A model generated the notes under the pieces. That model was not told the origin of the DNA and did not search any database. It was given only the letters and a program-made list of their open reading frames with translations. A program made the position numbers and the translations under genes. A stretch of 64,000 nucleotides of DNA from Oscillibacter valericigenes Sjm18-20 (GTDB taxonomy: Bacteria; Bacillota; Clostridia; Oscillospirales; Oscillospiraceae), in assembly GCA_000283575.1 (NCBI GenBank), contig AP012044.1:3038001-3102000 (forward strand). The letters are read 5' to 3'. Of this stretch, positions 50,478-59,180 are shown piece after piece; positions within the stretch are counted from its first letter, which is position 1, and each line of letters begins with the position of its first letter.

Positions 50478-50900
50478 ATGCAGGACGCAGAAAAAACGAT
50501 TGGAAATCTGATTGATAAGGCCTCTCTTTGCCAGATTTGCTGTGTGGATAGTGAGGGATTCCCGATTACCAAAGCCATGTTGGCGCCCAGAGAGCGCGAA
50601 GAAATCCGGATATTTTGGTTTTCAACCAATACTTCTTCCAACAAGGTCAGATTTTTCAGGGAAAATTCCAAAGCAAGTATTTATTTTTCAAACAAACGGT
50701 TTTTCAGAGGGGTAAGTTTAATTGGCACAGCTGAAGTCCTGGAGACGGCGGAAGCCAAGGAACGTATCTGGCAGGACGGCGATACCATGTACTATAAAAA
50801 TGGCGTTGCCGATCCAGACTACTGTGTGATTCGGTTTACCGCTGCCAGAGAAAGATATTACAGCAATTTCAAGTCGGAAGATTTTGAAGTTGCAAAGTGA
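50478..50900 (+). CDS. Pyridoxamine 5'-phosphate oxidase family protein
   Basis: 140 residues from ATG 50478 (GAAGGAAC upstream). Split-barrel flavin fold pattern: SLCQICCVDSEGFPITKAML, IRIFWFSTNTSSNKVRFFRE, NSKASIYFSNKRFFRGVSLI. Likely binds FMN or F420; general-stress or nitroreductase-like roles are typical, substrate unknown. Confidence 0.82.
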   Translation: MQDAEKTIGNLIDKASLCQICCVDSEGFPITKAMLAPREREEIRIFWFSTNTSSNKVRFFRENSKASIYFSNKRFFRGVSLIGTAEVLETAEAKERIWQDGDTMYYKNGVADPDYCVIRFTAARERYYSNFKSEDFEVAK

Positions 50901-51282
50901 TGGTCACGCAGCGGCTTAATCTATCTGAGCAAGATTTGTTATATTATGGACAGGGCAACAAACAGAATTATTGGGAGGTATTAAGGTTTATCTTTTACAA
51001 TGGCATATGCAGTTTGTAAATCCGCTAATGAGATTGAACCATTTCGATATCGATTTGTAGATGGTAATATAGTGTTATTTGATAAAATTGATACTGCTTT
51101 TACATAGCATTCAGTGGCCTGATGCCCAAAATCCGATTCCAACGAGCCGGAACGCTCGGCAAGGGAAACGATAACTGCGATTATCACTTTATTAAGAATT
51201 GTACTAAATGATACTACTAACTCCGGATTTGTTCGAGAAGTTGGTGGAAGAATAAATTGAAATTTTAAGGAGTTACATCACT
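50901..51282. other. Decayed intergenic region
   Basis: No intact gene. Short AT-rich frames with protein-like pieces (GQGNKQNYWEVLRFIF) lack starts. Likely eroded coding DNA. Confidence 0.4.
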
Positions 51283-52041
51283 ATGGAATATATCAGAGTT
51301 ACAAGTGAAAATTTGGAGAAAGAGCACATCTGCTGTGCAATTTCCAGCAATAAGGATGTGCAGGTGTCGTCAAAAAAAGCTTGGTTGAAAGACAGGTTTG
51401 ATGACGGACTTGTATTTTTAAAGAGCACAGAACGGGGAAAATGCTTTATTGAGTACATACCGGCAGAAAATGCATGGCTTCCCCTGATTGCCGACGGGTA
51501 CATGTATATCGACTGCCTTTGGGTTTCCGGTTCATTCAAGGGGCACGGCTATTCCAACGATCTGTTAAACGCTTGCATTGAGGATAGCAAGGCAAAGGGA
51601 AAATCCGGCGTCTGCATTCTTTCTTCAGCTAAGAAGCGTCCCTTTTTATCCGATCCGAACCATCTGATTTATAAAGGCTTTCAGGTGGCGGATGAATCGG
51701 ATGTGGGCATCAACCTGATGTATTTGCCTTTTAATGAAAAATTCAAGGTGCCACAGTTCAAGAATGAAGCAAAGCATCCGGCAATAAAAGAAGACGGCTA
51801 CGTGCTGTACTATACGCGTCAATGTCCCTTTAATGCAAAATATGTGCCAATTCTTGAAAGGACAGCAGTGGAAAATAATATACCATTTAAAGCCATTCAT
51901 ATTCAATCGAAAGAGCAGGCTCAAATGGTACCCAGTCCGTGTACAACTTACGCACTGTTCTACAATGGCAGTTTTTTGACTAACGAGGAACTAAATGATA
52001 AGAAATTTTTACAAATAGTACAAGGAAAACAGAAAACTTAA
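51283..52041 (+). CDS. GNAT acetyltransferase with C-terminal YoaP-like domain, second copy
   Basis: 252 residues, paralogue of 450-1214 with the same two-part layout: GNAT motif SGSFKGHGYSNDLL with AKGKSGVCIL, and the C-terminal YYTRQCPFNAKYV plus YALFYNGSF. AAGGAGTTACATCACT precedes the ATG. More AT-rich than the first copy, suggesting separate arrival and not a recent local duplication. Confidence 0.85.
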   Translation: MEYIRVTSENLEKEHICCAISSNKDVQVSSKKAWLKDRFDDGLVFLKSTERGKCFIEYIPAENAWLPLIADGYMYIDCLWVSGSFKGHGYSNDLLNACIEDSKAKGKSGVCILSSAKKRPFLSDPNHLIYKGFQVADESDVGINLMYLPFNEKFKVPQFKNEAKHPAIKEDGYVLYYTRQCPFNAKYVPILERTAVENNIPFKAIHIQSKEQAQMVPSPCTTYALFYNGSFLTNEELNDKKFLQIVQGKQKT

Positions 52042-52117
52042 ATTTCTTGTGGGGTTATAACCTTCCTTACGTTAAATTCTAACTTGCTGGCGTTATGATT
52101 ACATAGGTGAATTGAAG

Positions 52118-52709
52118 ATGAATTTTACAAAGTTATTTAATGATAGAGTGCTGGCTCTGGCTGTTCTGCTTGTCTTTTTTGGTATTTATTTTATACGGGA
52201 CAAGTAAACTTAAGGGCAAGCGCACAGTTGAAACAGTGATGTCGATTGCAACGCTGGGAGTAGTCATCGTGCAGATCGTATCGATTATTTTTGACTGAAA
52301 TATGTTGATTCCGGCAGACGCGCGGTTTACGGGATTTTGTATTGGGATGATCGGTAATATGCTGTTTCTCATTTCAGTTGTCACCATGAGGGATAACTGG
52401 CGCGTGGGGATTCCTGCGGAAGACAAAACCGATTTCGTCTCATCCGGTATTTACTGATTCAGCCGAAACCCGGCGTTCCTTGGCTTGGATTTCATATACA
52501 TCGGTGTTATGCTGATGTTTTTCAATCCCGCGCTTGCTGCTCTTACTCTGTTTGCCATCGTGTCGCTACATTTTCAGATTTTGCAGGAAGAAAAATACCT
52601 GGCCGGACGCTTTGGAGAACCGTATCTTGCCTATAAAAAGCGCGTGTTCCGATATCTTGGGCAAAAAGTGAAGAAATATTCCAATGACCCATGTGGCAAA
52701 CCGAAGTGA
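52118..52709 (+). pseudogene. Isoprenylcysteine carboxylmethyltransferase-family membrane enzyme, broken
   Basis: Starts as MNFTKLFNDRVLALAVLLVF at 52118, changes frame near 52200, and continues as ADARFTGFCIGMIGNMLFLI, GIY, TGA at 52455-52457, then FSRNPAFLGLDFIYIGVMLM and the EEKYLAGRFGEPYLAYKKRV end. The FSRNPxYLG and EExxLxxRFGxxYxxY blocks identify the family. The TGA is probably a former CGA or CAG. At least two lesions. Confidence 0.75.
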
Positions 52710-52719
52710 CACAGAGAAA

Positions 52720-52965
52720 TTCACTTTTACTGCGGCATTTCCGCGGGTAGTCATCGGATTGCACTGGCAATGCTATTCGCAAATACCTCCAACCGAAAAA
52801 AGTAAATCAATAATAGAGGATGATAAAAATAAAATGACTACAAATCGGAGGCGCTTTTTTCACAGCCCTATGTGTGATTGTGTATTTTGCATGGCGCATC
52901 ATTGGGGCGTGGCCTGACTGGGTTGCCCGCGCGTCCGGCATCGGAATGGCTGTGGGCATTGTCGC
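52720..52965 (+). pseudogene. Relics of two membrane proteins
   Basis: 52720-52830 reads FTFTAAFPRVVIG..., an eroded version of the N-terminus of the protein at 50132. 52850-52965 reads FFTALCVIVYFAWRIIGAWP then DWVARASGIGMAVGIVAVSF, a pair of membrane helices cut on both sides. Confidence 0.4.
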
Positions 52966-53515
52966 TGTTTCCTTTCAGCACGGTACTGGGGCGCACAGTC
53001 GGTAAGCTTTCCGGAGGCCAGCGTAGGCGCATCAACATTGCCCGTGCCCTGCTGCACAAGCCGAAAATTTTAATTCTGGACGAGCCGACAACAGGACTTG
53101 ACCCGCAAGCCAGAAAGCTGCTGTGGGACGTGGTCTCCGATCTGCGCAAAAAGGAGCATATGACGGTCTTTCTCACGACCCACTACATGGAGGAGGCTGC
53201 CGAAGCCGATTATGTGGTCATTCCGGACAGCGGTAGAATTGCCGCCGAGGGCTCACTGCTGATGCTCAAAAACATATACACCGGCGATTTTATCACGCTG
53301 TACACGGCGTGAATGAAGATTCTGTCAAAGCGTTTGGTTTGCCCTATGAGGCCATTCGGGACGCCTTTCGCATTTCCGTGCCGGACACCGCAAAAACCAC
53401 CGAACTGATTACAGGGAATCCCGGTGCGTTTGCCGACTATGAGGTAACCAAGGGCAAAATGGATGATGTGTTTTTCGCCGTGACCGGCAAACCTTTGGCG
53501 GGAGGTGCGAAATAA
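52966..53515 (+). pseudogene. ABC transporter ATPase, C-terminal part, frameshifted
   Basis: Begins in the middle of an ATPase: GRTVGKLSGGQRRRINIARA (signature), ILILDEPTTGLDP (Walker B), LTTHYMEEAAEADYV. Walker A and the first half are missing. At 53301-53305 TACAC replaces TAC (two extra bases), so the frame closes at 53312; the true continuation, NEDSVKAFGLPYEAIRDAFR, runs to 53515. Once part of an ABC-2 exporter with the next gene. Confidence 0.75.
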
Positions 53516-53670
53516 TGAAGCTTTTCGCCTTAATCAGACGAAACTTCAAGCTGTTTTTCAAGGACAAGGGGATGTTTTTCACATCTCTGATTACGCCTGT
53601 TATTCTGCTGGTACGCTATGTGGCCTTTCTCGGCAAGGTGTATAACAATGCCTTTAACCTCGTGGATGTC
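53515..53670 (+). pseudogene. ABC-2 permease, N-terminal stub
   Basis: MKLFALIRRNFKLFFKDKGM then a membrane segment; overlaps the ATPase stop (TAATG). The gene is cut near 53668, where the second conjugative-element segment begins (GTGGATGTCGCCCTTTGG). Confidence 0.7.
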
Positions 53671-53690
53671 GCCCTTTGGCCTGCCCTCAC

Positions 53691-53713
53691 CTTGGGACAA
53701 AGTGTCTCGTAGT
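53691..53713 (-). repeat. Palindromic repeat, degenerate copy 11
   Basis: CTTGGGACAAAGTGTCTCGT plus AG. Directly after the stop codon of the 66-residue protein, as in the paralogous place at 14473. Confidence 0.55.
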
Positions 53714-53913
53714 CAATAAGGGCTGTTTTCGTAGTGCTGTTCGGCATCCTCCAGACCGCGCATATCAAATACATCATGGAGTTCTCTAACTACACGCCGG
53801 ATGTTCTCGAGGGAAAAGCCGCAATCCTCCATTGCGTAAATGGCATAGCCCCGGCAAGCGCCATTGCTCCACGGCTGGGAAAAGAGCGCAGCAAGTACAG
53901 GATCGTGTTTCAT
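53713..53913 (-). CDS. Conserved 66-residue conjugative-element protein, second copy
   Basis: About 88 percent the same as 14495-14695 by eye (NGACRGYAIYAMEDCGFSLE, RELHDVFDMRGLEDAEQHYE). Here the start is ATG with AAGGAGG upstream. Belongs to the second, eroded element segment, but this gene itself is intact. Confidence 0.7.
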   Translation of the reverse strand: MKHDPVLAALFSQPWSNGACRGYAIYAMEDCGFSLENIRRVVRELHDVFDMRGLEDAEQHYENSPY

Positions 53914-53944
53914 GGTGGGTGCCTCCTTGTGGTTGAAAATTGAG

Positions 53945-54245
53945 AGCGCCGTGCGTATTGGTTTAGCCCATCATAAAACAACAATTCAACACACGGCGCT
54001 CCCGCGCAAAGTTGCGGCGGCCCGGAGGGATAGGCAGCCAGCCTACCCTATGGCGGATCGTGACCGTGGGATGGCCAGTCCCATTTGCGACGTTGGTGTT
54101 GTTCGCTCGTTCTCATGGCGGAAGTCACCGCGCACCCGCCGCTCGCCCCGCACTATGCTCGGAGCCGCCGCTATTCTGTTGCAGAGAGATGAAAAAGAAT
54201 CTCTCATATACCAAGGATAAAAAAGAGCCAAAATTGAGTGGGTAA
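53945..54245 (-). promoter_or_regulatory. Repeated non-coding leader segment, second copy
   Basis: Holds the inverted repeat GAGCGCCGTG / CACGGCGCTC (about 53945-54001) and the GAGAGATGAAAAAGAATCTC hairpin (about 54183-54203), both matching 14725-15000. Conservation in two diverged copies supports a regulatory RNA or attenuator. Confidence 0.5.
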
Positions 54246-54269
54246 GTGCGAAAAATCTTAAAATGTTTT

Positions 54270-54680
54270 TCACATACGCTCCAGCCCACGCTTGATTGAC
54301 TGACGCACAGACTCCTCATGTACGCCTTCAGCATCGGCTACTTCTTTTATGCTTTTCCCAAGAATGATGCAGGCATCGATGCGGCGGCCCTGTACTACGG
54401 GTAGAGAGTTGAGTGCGTTCCAGAGATGGCAAAACCGATCCATGCGCTCCAGAAGTTCCTGTGGTGTCGGCTCATGCAGGCAGGCCGAGTATTCAATCCC
54501 ATCATCACGGCCAAGAGAATATTGTGCCTTGTTGCGTGTAATGCGCCGCTGATGGGCGGCCTCATAGAGCTTGTCCGAGCGCAGAGGATCGGCAACCGGG
54601 GCAGTCGGCCTCTGGCCATCGTGACCAGAAGCGAGAGCCACAAGGAAAAATAAAAGCGTCTGCACAGCACAAAGCCGCAC
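54270..54680 (-). pseudogene. Sigma-like conjugative-element regulator, N-terminal part replaced
   Basis: The last ~95 residues match 15031-15453 (SDKLYEAAHQRRITRNKAQY, YSACLHEPTPQELLERMDRF, GRRIDACIILGKSIKEVADA), including the helix-turn-helix. The first ~40 residues are unrelated (RLCAVQTLLFFLVALASG), so the true N-terminus has been replaced by other DNA near 54590. Confidence 0.65.
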
Positions 54681-54940
54681 GGACGCATTTATTTCCTATT
54701 ACACGAAATATATTTTCACGCAAAGGGCCGTAATCTTCCCATGCGAGGGCATAACTTTTTTTGAGCAATAAAGGTTGTTAGGGACTAAAATGCAACATGG
54801 GGCATCCTCCTTTTATGCCGCCATATGCTTATCCGTCGATATAGCAAACGGTGGCCTTGATTTCTCAAAACCGCCGTTTGAATTAACACTACCTTGCCGT
54901 TCTACAACGGTTTTGTTGGTGTGTCAGCTTAAAAAGAGCA
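54681..54940. other. Intergenic region, no gene seen
   Basis: AAACCGCCGTTTG / CAACGGTTTT-like partial dyads near 54865-54920; no protein-like frame. Confidence 0.4.
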
Positions 54941-54975
54941 AGCCGATAACCGCGTATTGTTACGGGTTATCGGCT
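54930..54975 (-). terminator. Terminator of the KTR-protein gene
   Basis: On the minus strand AGCCGATAACC (54965-54975) pairs with GGTTATCGGCT (54941-54951), then TGCTCTTTTT. Confidence 0.7.
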
Positions 54976-54981
54976 CTGCGT

Positions 54982-55161
54982 CTATGCGTCTGGCTCTTTG
55001 ATAACTGACATATTCAGTTGTTTTACTCTGACAAGCGTTTCCTGCTTGCACTTCGGGCAGAACATCAGGAAGTTTTCAAGCACTGTATCAGAGCAATTTT
55101 TTGTCCGCGTCTTACTCTTACAAATCGGGCTTATCACCCATTCAATTTTCACGATGCACAC
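54982..55161 (-). CDS. Cysteine-rich KTR-type small protein
   Basis: 59 residues from GTG 55161. Pattern IEWVISPICKSKTRTKNC, then FCPKCKQETLVRVKQLNMSV with the end VIKEPDA: this is the KTR-domain family of small zinc-ribbon proteins carried near conjugative-element ends. The first CxxC is damaged (SPIC for CPxC), so metal binding may be weak. No strong ribosome site is seen. Confidence 0.7.
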   Translation of the reverse strand: MCIVKIEWVISPICKSKTRTKNCSDTVLENFLMFCPKCKQETLVRVKQLNMSVIKEPDA

Positions 55162-55162
55162 C

Positions 55163-56206
55163 TTAAGTTATTGGCTGCCAAGGAATAACCTGCTCTCCAT
55201 AACGTATCGCGGCTACTTTATCAAGTAAAATGGGGCCCTCGGATATATATGTTACATACCTTTGTCCGGCATTGCTTCCATCGGGGTCTGCAACATAGCC
55301 TCCAAATTTTTTGAGGAGGACAATCTCTGATCCATCTTCCAAAATAATTACCGGCTTTTCAAAATCAAGCGTTCCATTTGTTGGATCAGTCCAATATTTC
55401 ATTTCCATGCCCAACAGACGAAGAGTAATGCTTTCAATCTCTGCTGTTGCCATATTAACTTTATTCAATGCAGCATTTCCGTCCAATGTTATCCCGGATA
55501 CCTGCATTTCTTGATAGCTTCCACCATTTTCGAGCTTAAAGTCAAAGCTCCATTCACCGGCAGCAACCGTTTCTGCGGATTCAAGTATTCCTCGCTGCTC
55601 CAAGATTATAGGGTCAACATTTGCCCAGTCCATAAGATTAACCAACTTTACGGAGCCAGTAATTGTTTCCTGCGGTATCGCTGCACTATCCACGGTTCTG
55701 CTGATCCTTAATATAATATCCTTATGCTCGTCATTTGGATCTGCATCATCTAATGTTCTCAATAGTCTACTTTCAGAGTTTTCTCCCTCATCGCTCAGAA
55801 TCAAATCTATTTTCTGAAAATTTATTTCCTCCAATTCTTTCACTTGGGGGCCATCGACCGAAAGATAAAACCAGAAATTTATGCCATCACCATATACTTC
55901 ATTCAGAGTAATTGACACACCGTTTATTGTCTTAGCTTGTCCTAAAGTAACAATATCTTCCTGAATTAGCACCTCCTGCTCTTGACTCAATCTGCCATTG
56001 GTTTCATTTCTGATCATATCCAGTAAACCAGCTAGTACACCAGATGCCGCAAGAGCAGTCACGGACAGAAGTACGATGATAATTGCCGCGATAGGAAGCA
56101 TCCCCACCTTTATTCCTCTCCTTCTCGCTGGATGATCTTCTTTTGCATCAGATACCAGTTCGTCATCGATCATTCCGATGGCCTCCAGTAATTTTTCAGT
56201 AGTCAT
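55163..56206 (-). CDS. DUF4179 membrane protein, probable anti-sigma factor
   Basis: 347 residues from ATG 56206. Cytoplasmic N-terminus of about 35 residues, one membrane segment (VGMLPIAAIIIVLLSVTALA), then a large outside part with the DUF4179 pattern (TLGQAKTINGVSITLNEVYG, DGINFWFYLSVDG). Overlaps the sigma gene by 11 bp. DUF4179 proteins are typical partners of the sigma group below. Confidence 0.85.
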   Translation of the reverse strand: MTTEKLLEAIGMIDDELVSDAKEDHPARRRGIKVGMLPIAAIIIVLLSVTALAASGVLAGLLDMIRNETNGRLSQEQEVLIQEDIVTLGQAKTINGVSITLNEVYGDGINFWFYLSVDGPQVKELEEINFQKIDLILSDEGENSESRLLRTLDDADPNDEHKDIILRISRTVDSAAIPQETITGSVKLVNLMDWANVDPIILEQRGILESAETVAAGEWSFDFKLENGGSYQEMQVSGITLDGNAALNKVNMATAEIESITLRLLGMEMKYWTDPTNGTLDFEKPVIILEDGSEIVLLKKFGGYVADPDGSNAGQRYVTYISEGPILLDKVAAIRYGEQVIPWQPIT

Positions 56207-56762
56207 AACCAATTTCCCTTTCTGTAAGATGTTTCATAAGCCGCTTACGCGTTCTATGCAACATCATTTTCACCTTGCTTTCTGAAAAATCAAACTGCTG
56301 GGAAATAGCCGAAATCGGGTCAAGATACCAATAGCGGCAGATAAAAACCCGGCGATCCATAAGCGGCAGGGACATTACAGAATCACCAATCACCTTCGCT
56401 AGTTCTACGGTCTGGACCTCTTGTTCTACATTGTGGTTGGACGGAACACAATCGGACAGTTCGTCGAGCACCAGCACAATTTCACCGCCACCACGTTTTT
56501 CCGCAGTTCGTCCACGCCATTTGTCAATGGAAACTCTTCGCGTAATTTTACCCAAGAATGCCGAGAGAACGGCTGGACGGTGAGGCGGCATACTGTTCCA
56601 AGCTTTAAGGTATGTATCATTTACGCTTTCACCTGCATCCTCGGCGTTTGCGAGAATGTTATAAGCAATGGCATAGCAGTATTTTCCGTACTTTGCCGAG
56701 GTTTCAGCTATTGCGTTTTCGGATCTCTCCCAATACAGATTAACAATGTGGGTATCCTCCAT
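56196..56762 (-). CDS. Sigma-70 family (ECF-type) sigma factor
   Basis: 188 residues from ATG 56762, chosen over 56768 because AGGAGG is only one nt from the latter. Region 2: AIAYNILANAEDAGESVNDT then YLKAWNSMPP; region 4: VFICRYWYLDPISAISQQFD with SESKVKMMLHRTRKRL. Upstream of and coupled to the DUF4179 gene. Confidence 0.9.
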   Translation of the reverse strand: MEDTHIVNLYWERSENAIAETSAKYGKYCYAIAYNILANAEDAGESVNDTYLKAWNSMPPHRPAVLSAFLGKITRRVSIDKWRGRTAEKRGGGEIVLVLDELSDCVPSNHNVEQEVQTVELAKVIGDSVMSLPLMDRRVFICRYWYLDPISAISQQFDFSESKVKMMLHRTRKRLMKHLTEREIGYDY

Positions 56763-56768
56763 CTTCAT

Positions 56769-56999
56769 TCCTCCTTTGCGTTGTGATAGAGATCTCTACC
56801 CATCTACTCGAAAGATTTTCGCTTAGGTCACAAATACTTTAAATTTTTGGGGGATAAACTGTCCCAAAAGCCGACTATATGATAGCTCCAATTCTCACAA
56901 CAAACAAGTTTGCGCACAGGAAATAAAATACTACTAATATGTAAAGTTTTGTTTCGTTCACATGATGTCACCCGAAATGTAAAATGATATAGGGGTGAT
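56769..56999. other. Divergent promoter region
   Basis: 230 bp, AT-rich, between the sigma gene (minus) and an XRE gene (plus). No gene. GGGGGATAAACTGTCCC near 56849 is a partial dyad unrelated in detail to the palindromic repeat family. Confidence 0.4.
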
Positions 57000-57257
57000 A
57001 TGAGAATGTACCAAGATGAACGACGGCTTGATTTTCATGCTTTAGGCCGAGAGATAAAGCGAAAAAGAGAAGCAAAGGGCTGGACACAGGAGTACCTTGA
57101 ACAGCTTGTAGATCGCACGCCTCGCTCTATCATGTACATAGAAAACCGGGGGCAGCATCCAAGTTTGAACGTGTTCTATCTGCTTGTTACCCTACTGGAT
57201 ATTTCCGTTGACCAATTCTTTTCGCTAAATCAAAATGGAGAACCTGAGACTGAGTAA
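57000..57257 (+). CDS. XRE-family transcriptional regulator
   Basis: 85 residues. Helix-turn-helix [20 protein letters not shown] with [20 protein letters not shown], the simple Cro/C1 single-domain form. AGGGGTGAT precedes ATG 57000 (57006 also possible). The last few codons run into an IS3 fragment, so the end may be altered. Confidence 0.82.
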   Translation: MRMYQDERRLDFHALGREIKRKREAKGWTQEYLEQLVDRTPRSIMYIENRGQHPSLNVFYLLVTLLDISVDQFFSLNQNGEPETE

Positions 57258-57530
57258 CTCACAATTTCCCGACTGCACAGGTCAAGGATCGGTGACAGAT
57301 AGAGTTTTTGTCCGAACAGATTGAACTCTGTCACATCCGTCACCCACTTTTGATTCGGCTCTTCAGCTTCAAAGTTCCGGTTCAGCAAGTTTGACGCAAT
57401 TTTACCCATTTCACCCTTGTAGGAACGATACTTTTTCATCCGTACACGACAGATCAGCCCTAACTCCTTCATGAACCATTGAACCGTTTTGTGGTTCAGC
57501 ACGAAACCCTGTTGTAAAATTATTTCACCT
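57245..57530 (-). pseudogene. IS3-family transposase fragment
   Basis: Reads [78 protein letters not shown]: the HTH_21 region and the first Asp block of an IS3 OrfB. Both ends are missing. Confidence 0.8.
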
Positions 57531-57625
57531 CTTCGAGGGAAAGCAGCGAGAGAACGTGCAAGTTGCTTTGCTTGCTTCGACACGATATAATGGAAATACC
57601 ATCTTGCCTGAAGGAGTGAGCGCCG

Positions 57626-58114
57626 GTGCCTGCCCGCATTGCTGTTTTATCCGATACCCACGGTCTGCTGCGGCCGGAGGTGCTGCGCATTGTGCGTACC
57701 TGCGACTGCATTCTCCACGGCGGGGACATCAATCAACCTGAAATTCCGGACGAGCTGCGGACGATTGCGCCGCTGTATGTGGTGTGCGGGAACAACGATA
57801 AGGACTGGGCGGAAGACCTGCCTCAAAGCCTGTCGGTGACGCTTGAAGGCGTAACCTTTTTCATGGTGCACAACAAGAAGGATGTGCCGCCGGAACTTGA
57901 TGCGGCGCAAATTGTGGTGTTCGGCCATTCACACAAATATTTTGAGCAGAAGCTGGATGGCCGCCTGTGGCTCAATCCCGGCAGCTGCGGCCCGCGCCGC
58001 TTTGGTCAGCCCATTACCATGGCGGTGATCGAGGCGGAACAGGGTCGGTATCAAACAGTGGAAATTATTATCCCACCGGATGAGACCGGCAGGCGGAGGA
58101 GAAAATCCAAATGA
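57626..58114 (+). CDS. YfcE/MJ0936-type metallophosphodiesterase
   Basis: 162 residues from GTG 57626 (AAGGAGTGAGCGCCG upstream). All metal-binding blocks are present: LSDTHG (residue about 9), LHGGDI, GNND, VFGHSH, and NPGS. Calcineurin-like fold, the group of small phosphodiesterases such as YfcE. Overlaps the GNAT gene by 4 bp. Confidence 0.88.
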   Translation: MPARIAVLSDTHGLLRPEVLRIVRTCDCILHGGDINQPEIPDELRTIAPLYVVCGNNDKDWAEDLPQSLSVTLEGVTFFMVHNKKDVPPELDAAQIVVFGHSHKYFEQKLDGRLWLNPGSCGPRRFGQPITMAVIEAEQGRYQTVEIIIPPDETGRRRRKSK

Positions 58115-58866
58115 CAGTAAAGATTCCGGCTGAAAATCAAAAACTTGCCCGCATTGCCCCGCTGTTTGCCGGGTGGGAGGAAACCATGATTTTTTCCTGT
58201 CTTGCGGGCTGCATGGGTTATGCCATCGCGGATGATGACGAGCATCCCACGGCGGCGCAGATTGTGGTGGGGGATTTTTGCTTCTTTGCCGGAAAGCCCA
58301 GCGAAGCGCTGGCTGCTCAGGCGGCCGCACCAATTCTGACGCCACAGAATGAGGCATGGTGCCGCGTGATTGAACGTGTCTGGGGAAACCGCGTCGGTAA
58401 ACACACCCGATACGCCATCAAGAAAGAACCCGGCGTATTCGATGGTTCAAAGCTGACCTTTTACACGTCTTCGCTGCCGCCGGAATATGCGCTTGCGCCC
58501 ATTGATGAGGCAATTTATGCGCAGGCCGCACAGGAAAAATGGTCGGAGGACCTTGTTTCTCAATTTCTGGGCGGGGCAGATTACTTCCTTCGCGGGTTGG
58601 GAGTGGCGGTTCTTTGGAACGGTCAGCTGGTGGCGGGCGCGTCCTCCTATACGATCTATCCGGGCGGCATTGAAATTGAGATTGACACCAAACCGGACTA
58701 TCGGGGCCGGGGGCTGGCAACAGCCTGTGGGGCGGCGCTGATTCTTGAATGCCTGCGGCGCGGACTTTATCCAAGCTGGGACGCGCACGATCTACGCAGC
58801 GTGGCGCTGGCGGAAAAGCTTGGCTACCACCGGGATCATCCATATCCGGTTTATGTGAAGCTCTGA
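58111..58866 (+). CDS. GNAT-type acetyltransferase (PF12746-like)
   Basis: 251 residues. N-terminal half of the GNAT_acetyltr_2-like type (EETMIFSCLAGCMGYAIADD), C-terminal half the acetyl-CoA-binding fold with EIEIDTKPDYRGRGLATACG and LAEKLGYH. Starts with ATGA overlap on the phosphodiesterase stop. Substrate unknown. Confidence 0.85.
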   Translation: MTVKIPAENQKLARIAPLFAGWEETMIFSCLAGCMGYAIADDDEHPTAAQIVVGDFCFFAGKPSEALAAQAAAPILTPQNEAWCRVIERVWGNRVGKHTRYAIKKEPGVFDGSKLTFYTSSLPPEYALAPIDEAIYAQAAQEKWSEDLVSQFLGGADYFLRGLGVAVLWNGQLVAGASSYTIYPGGIEIEIDTKPDYRGRGLATACGAALILECLRRGLYPSWDAHDLRSVALAEKLGYHRDHPYPVYVKL

Positions 58867-58877
58867 CACAAAGAAAA

Positions 58878-58911
58878 ACAGCGGTATGGAGTCCAAACTC
58901 CATACCGCTGT
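58878..58911. terminator. Bidirectional terminator
   Basis: ACAGCGGTATGGAG (58878-58891) and CTCCATACCGCTGT (58898-58911): 14-bp perfect stem. T run on the plus side (TCATTTTTTAT) and TTTTTC on the minus side, serving two converging genes. Confidence 0.85.
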
Positions 58912-58913
58912 AA

Positions 58914-59129
58914 TCATTTTTTATATGGGGACTTGTCGTTGCTTACACCAAGAATATAATCTATGCTTGTCTTGTAATATTTTGCGAGCTTGATAAGTAC
59001 CTGCGTCGGAATGTCGTTTTCTCCGGTCTCGTACTTGGAATATCCGGTCTGCGACATCCCTAAATACTGAGCAATCTGTGTTTGATTGAGGTCTGCATCC
59101 TCACGCAAATCCCGCAGCCTGTTGTTCAT
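58914..59129 (-). CDS. XRE-family transcriptional regulator
   Basis: 71 residues from ATG 59129 (GAGGTGATTCCA upstream). LRDLREDADLNQTQIAQYLG, MSQTGYSKYETGENDIPTQV, LIKLAKYYKTSIDYILG: a standard small Cro/C1 protein. Ends three bp past the shared terminator stem. Confidence 0.88.
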   Translation of the reverse strand: MNNRLRDLREDADLNQTQIAQYLGMSQTGYSKYETGENDIPTQVLIKLAKYYKTSIDYILGVSNDKSPYKK

Positions 59130-59180
59130 TGGAATCACCTCATAAAATAGTATCTCATAACCTGAAACAGATTATTGACT

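Noticed and set aside
56845..56875. Another copy of the palindromic repeat
   Set aside because: GGGGGATAAACTGTCCC shares only part of one arm; the other arm and spacing do not match.
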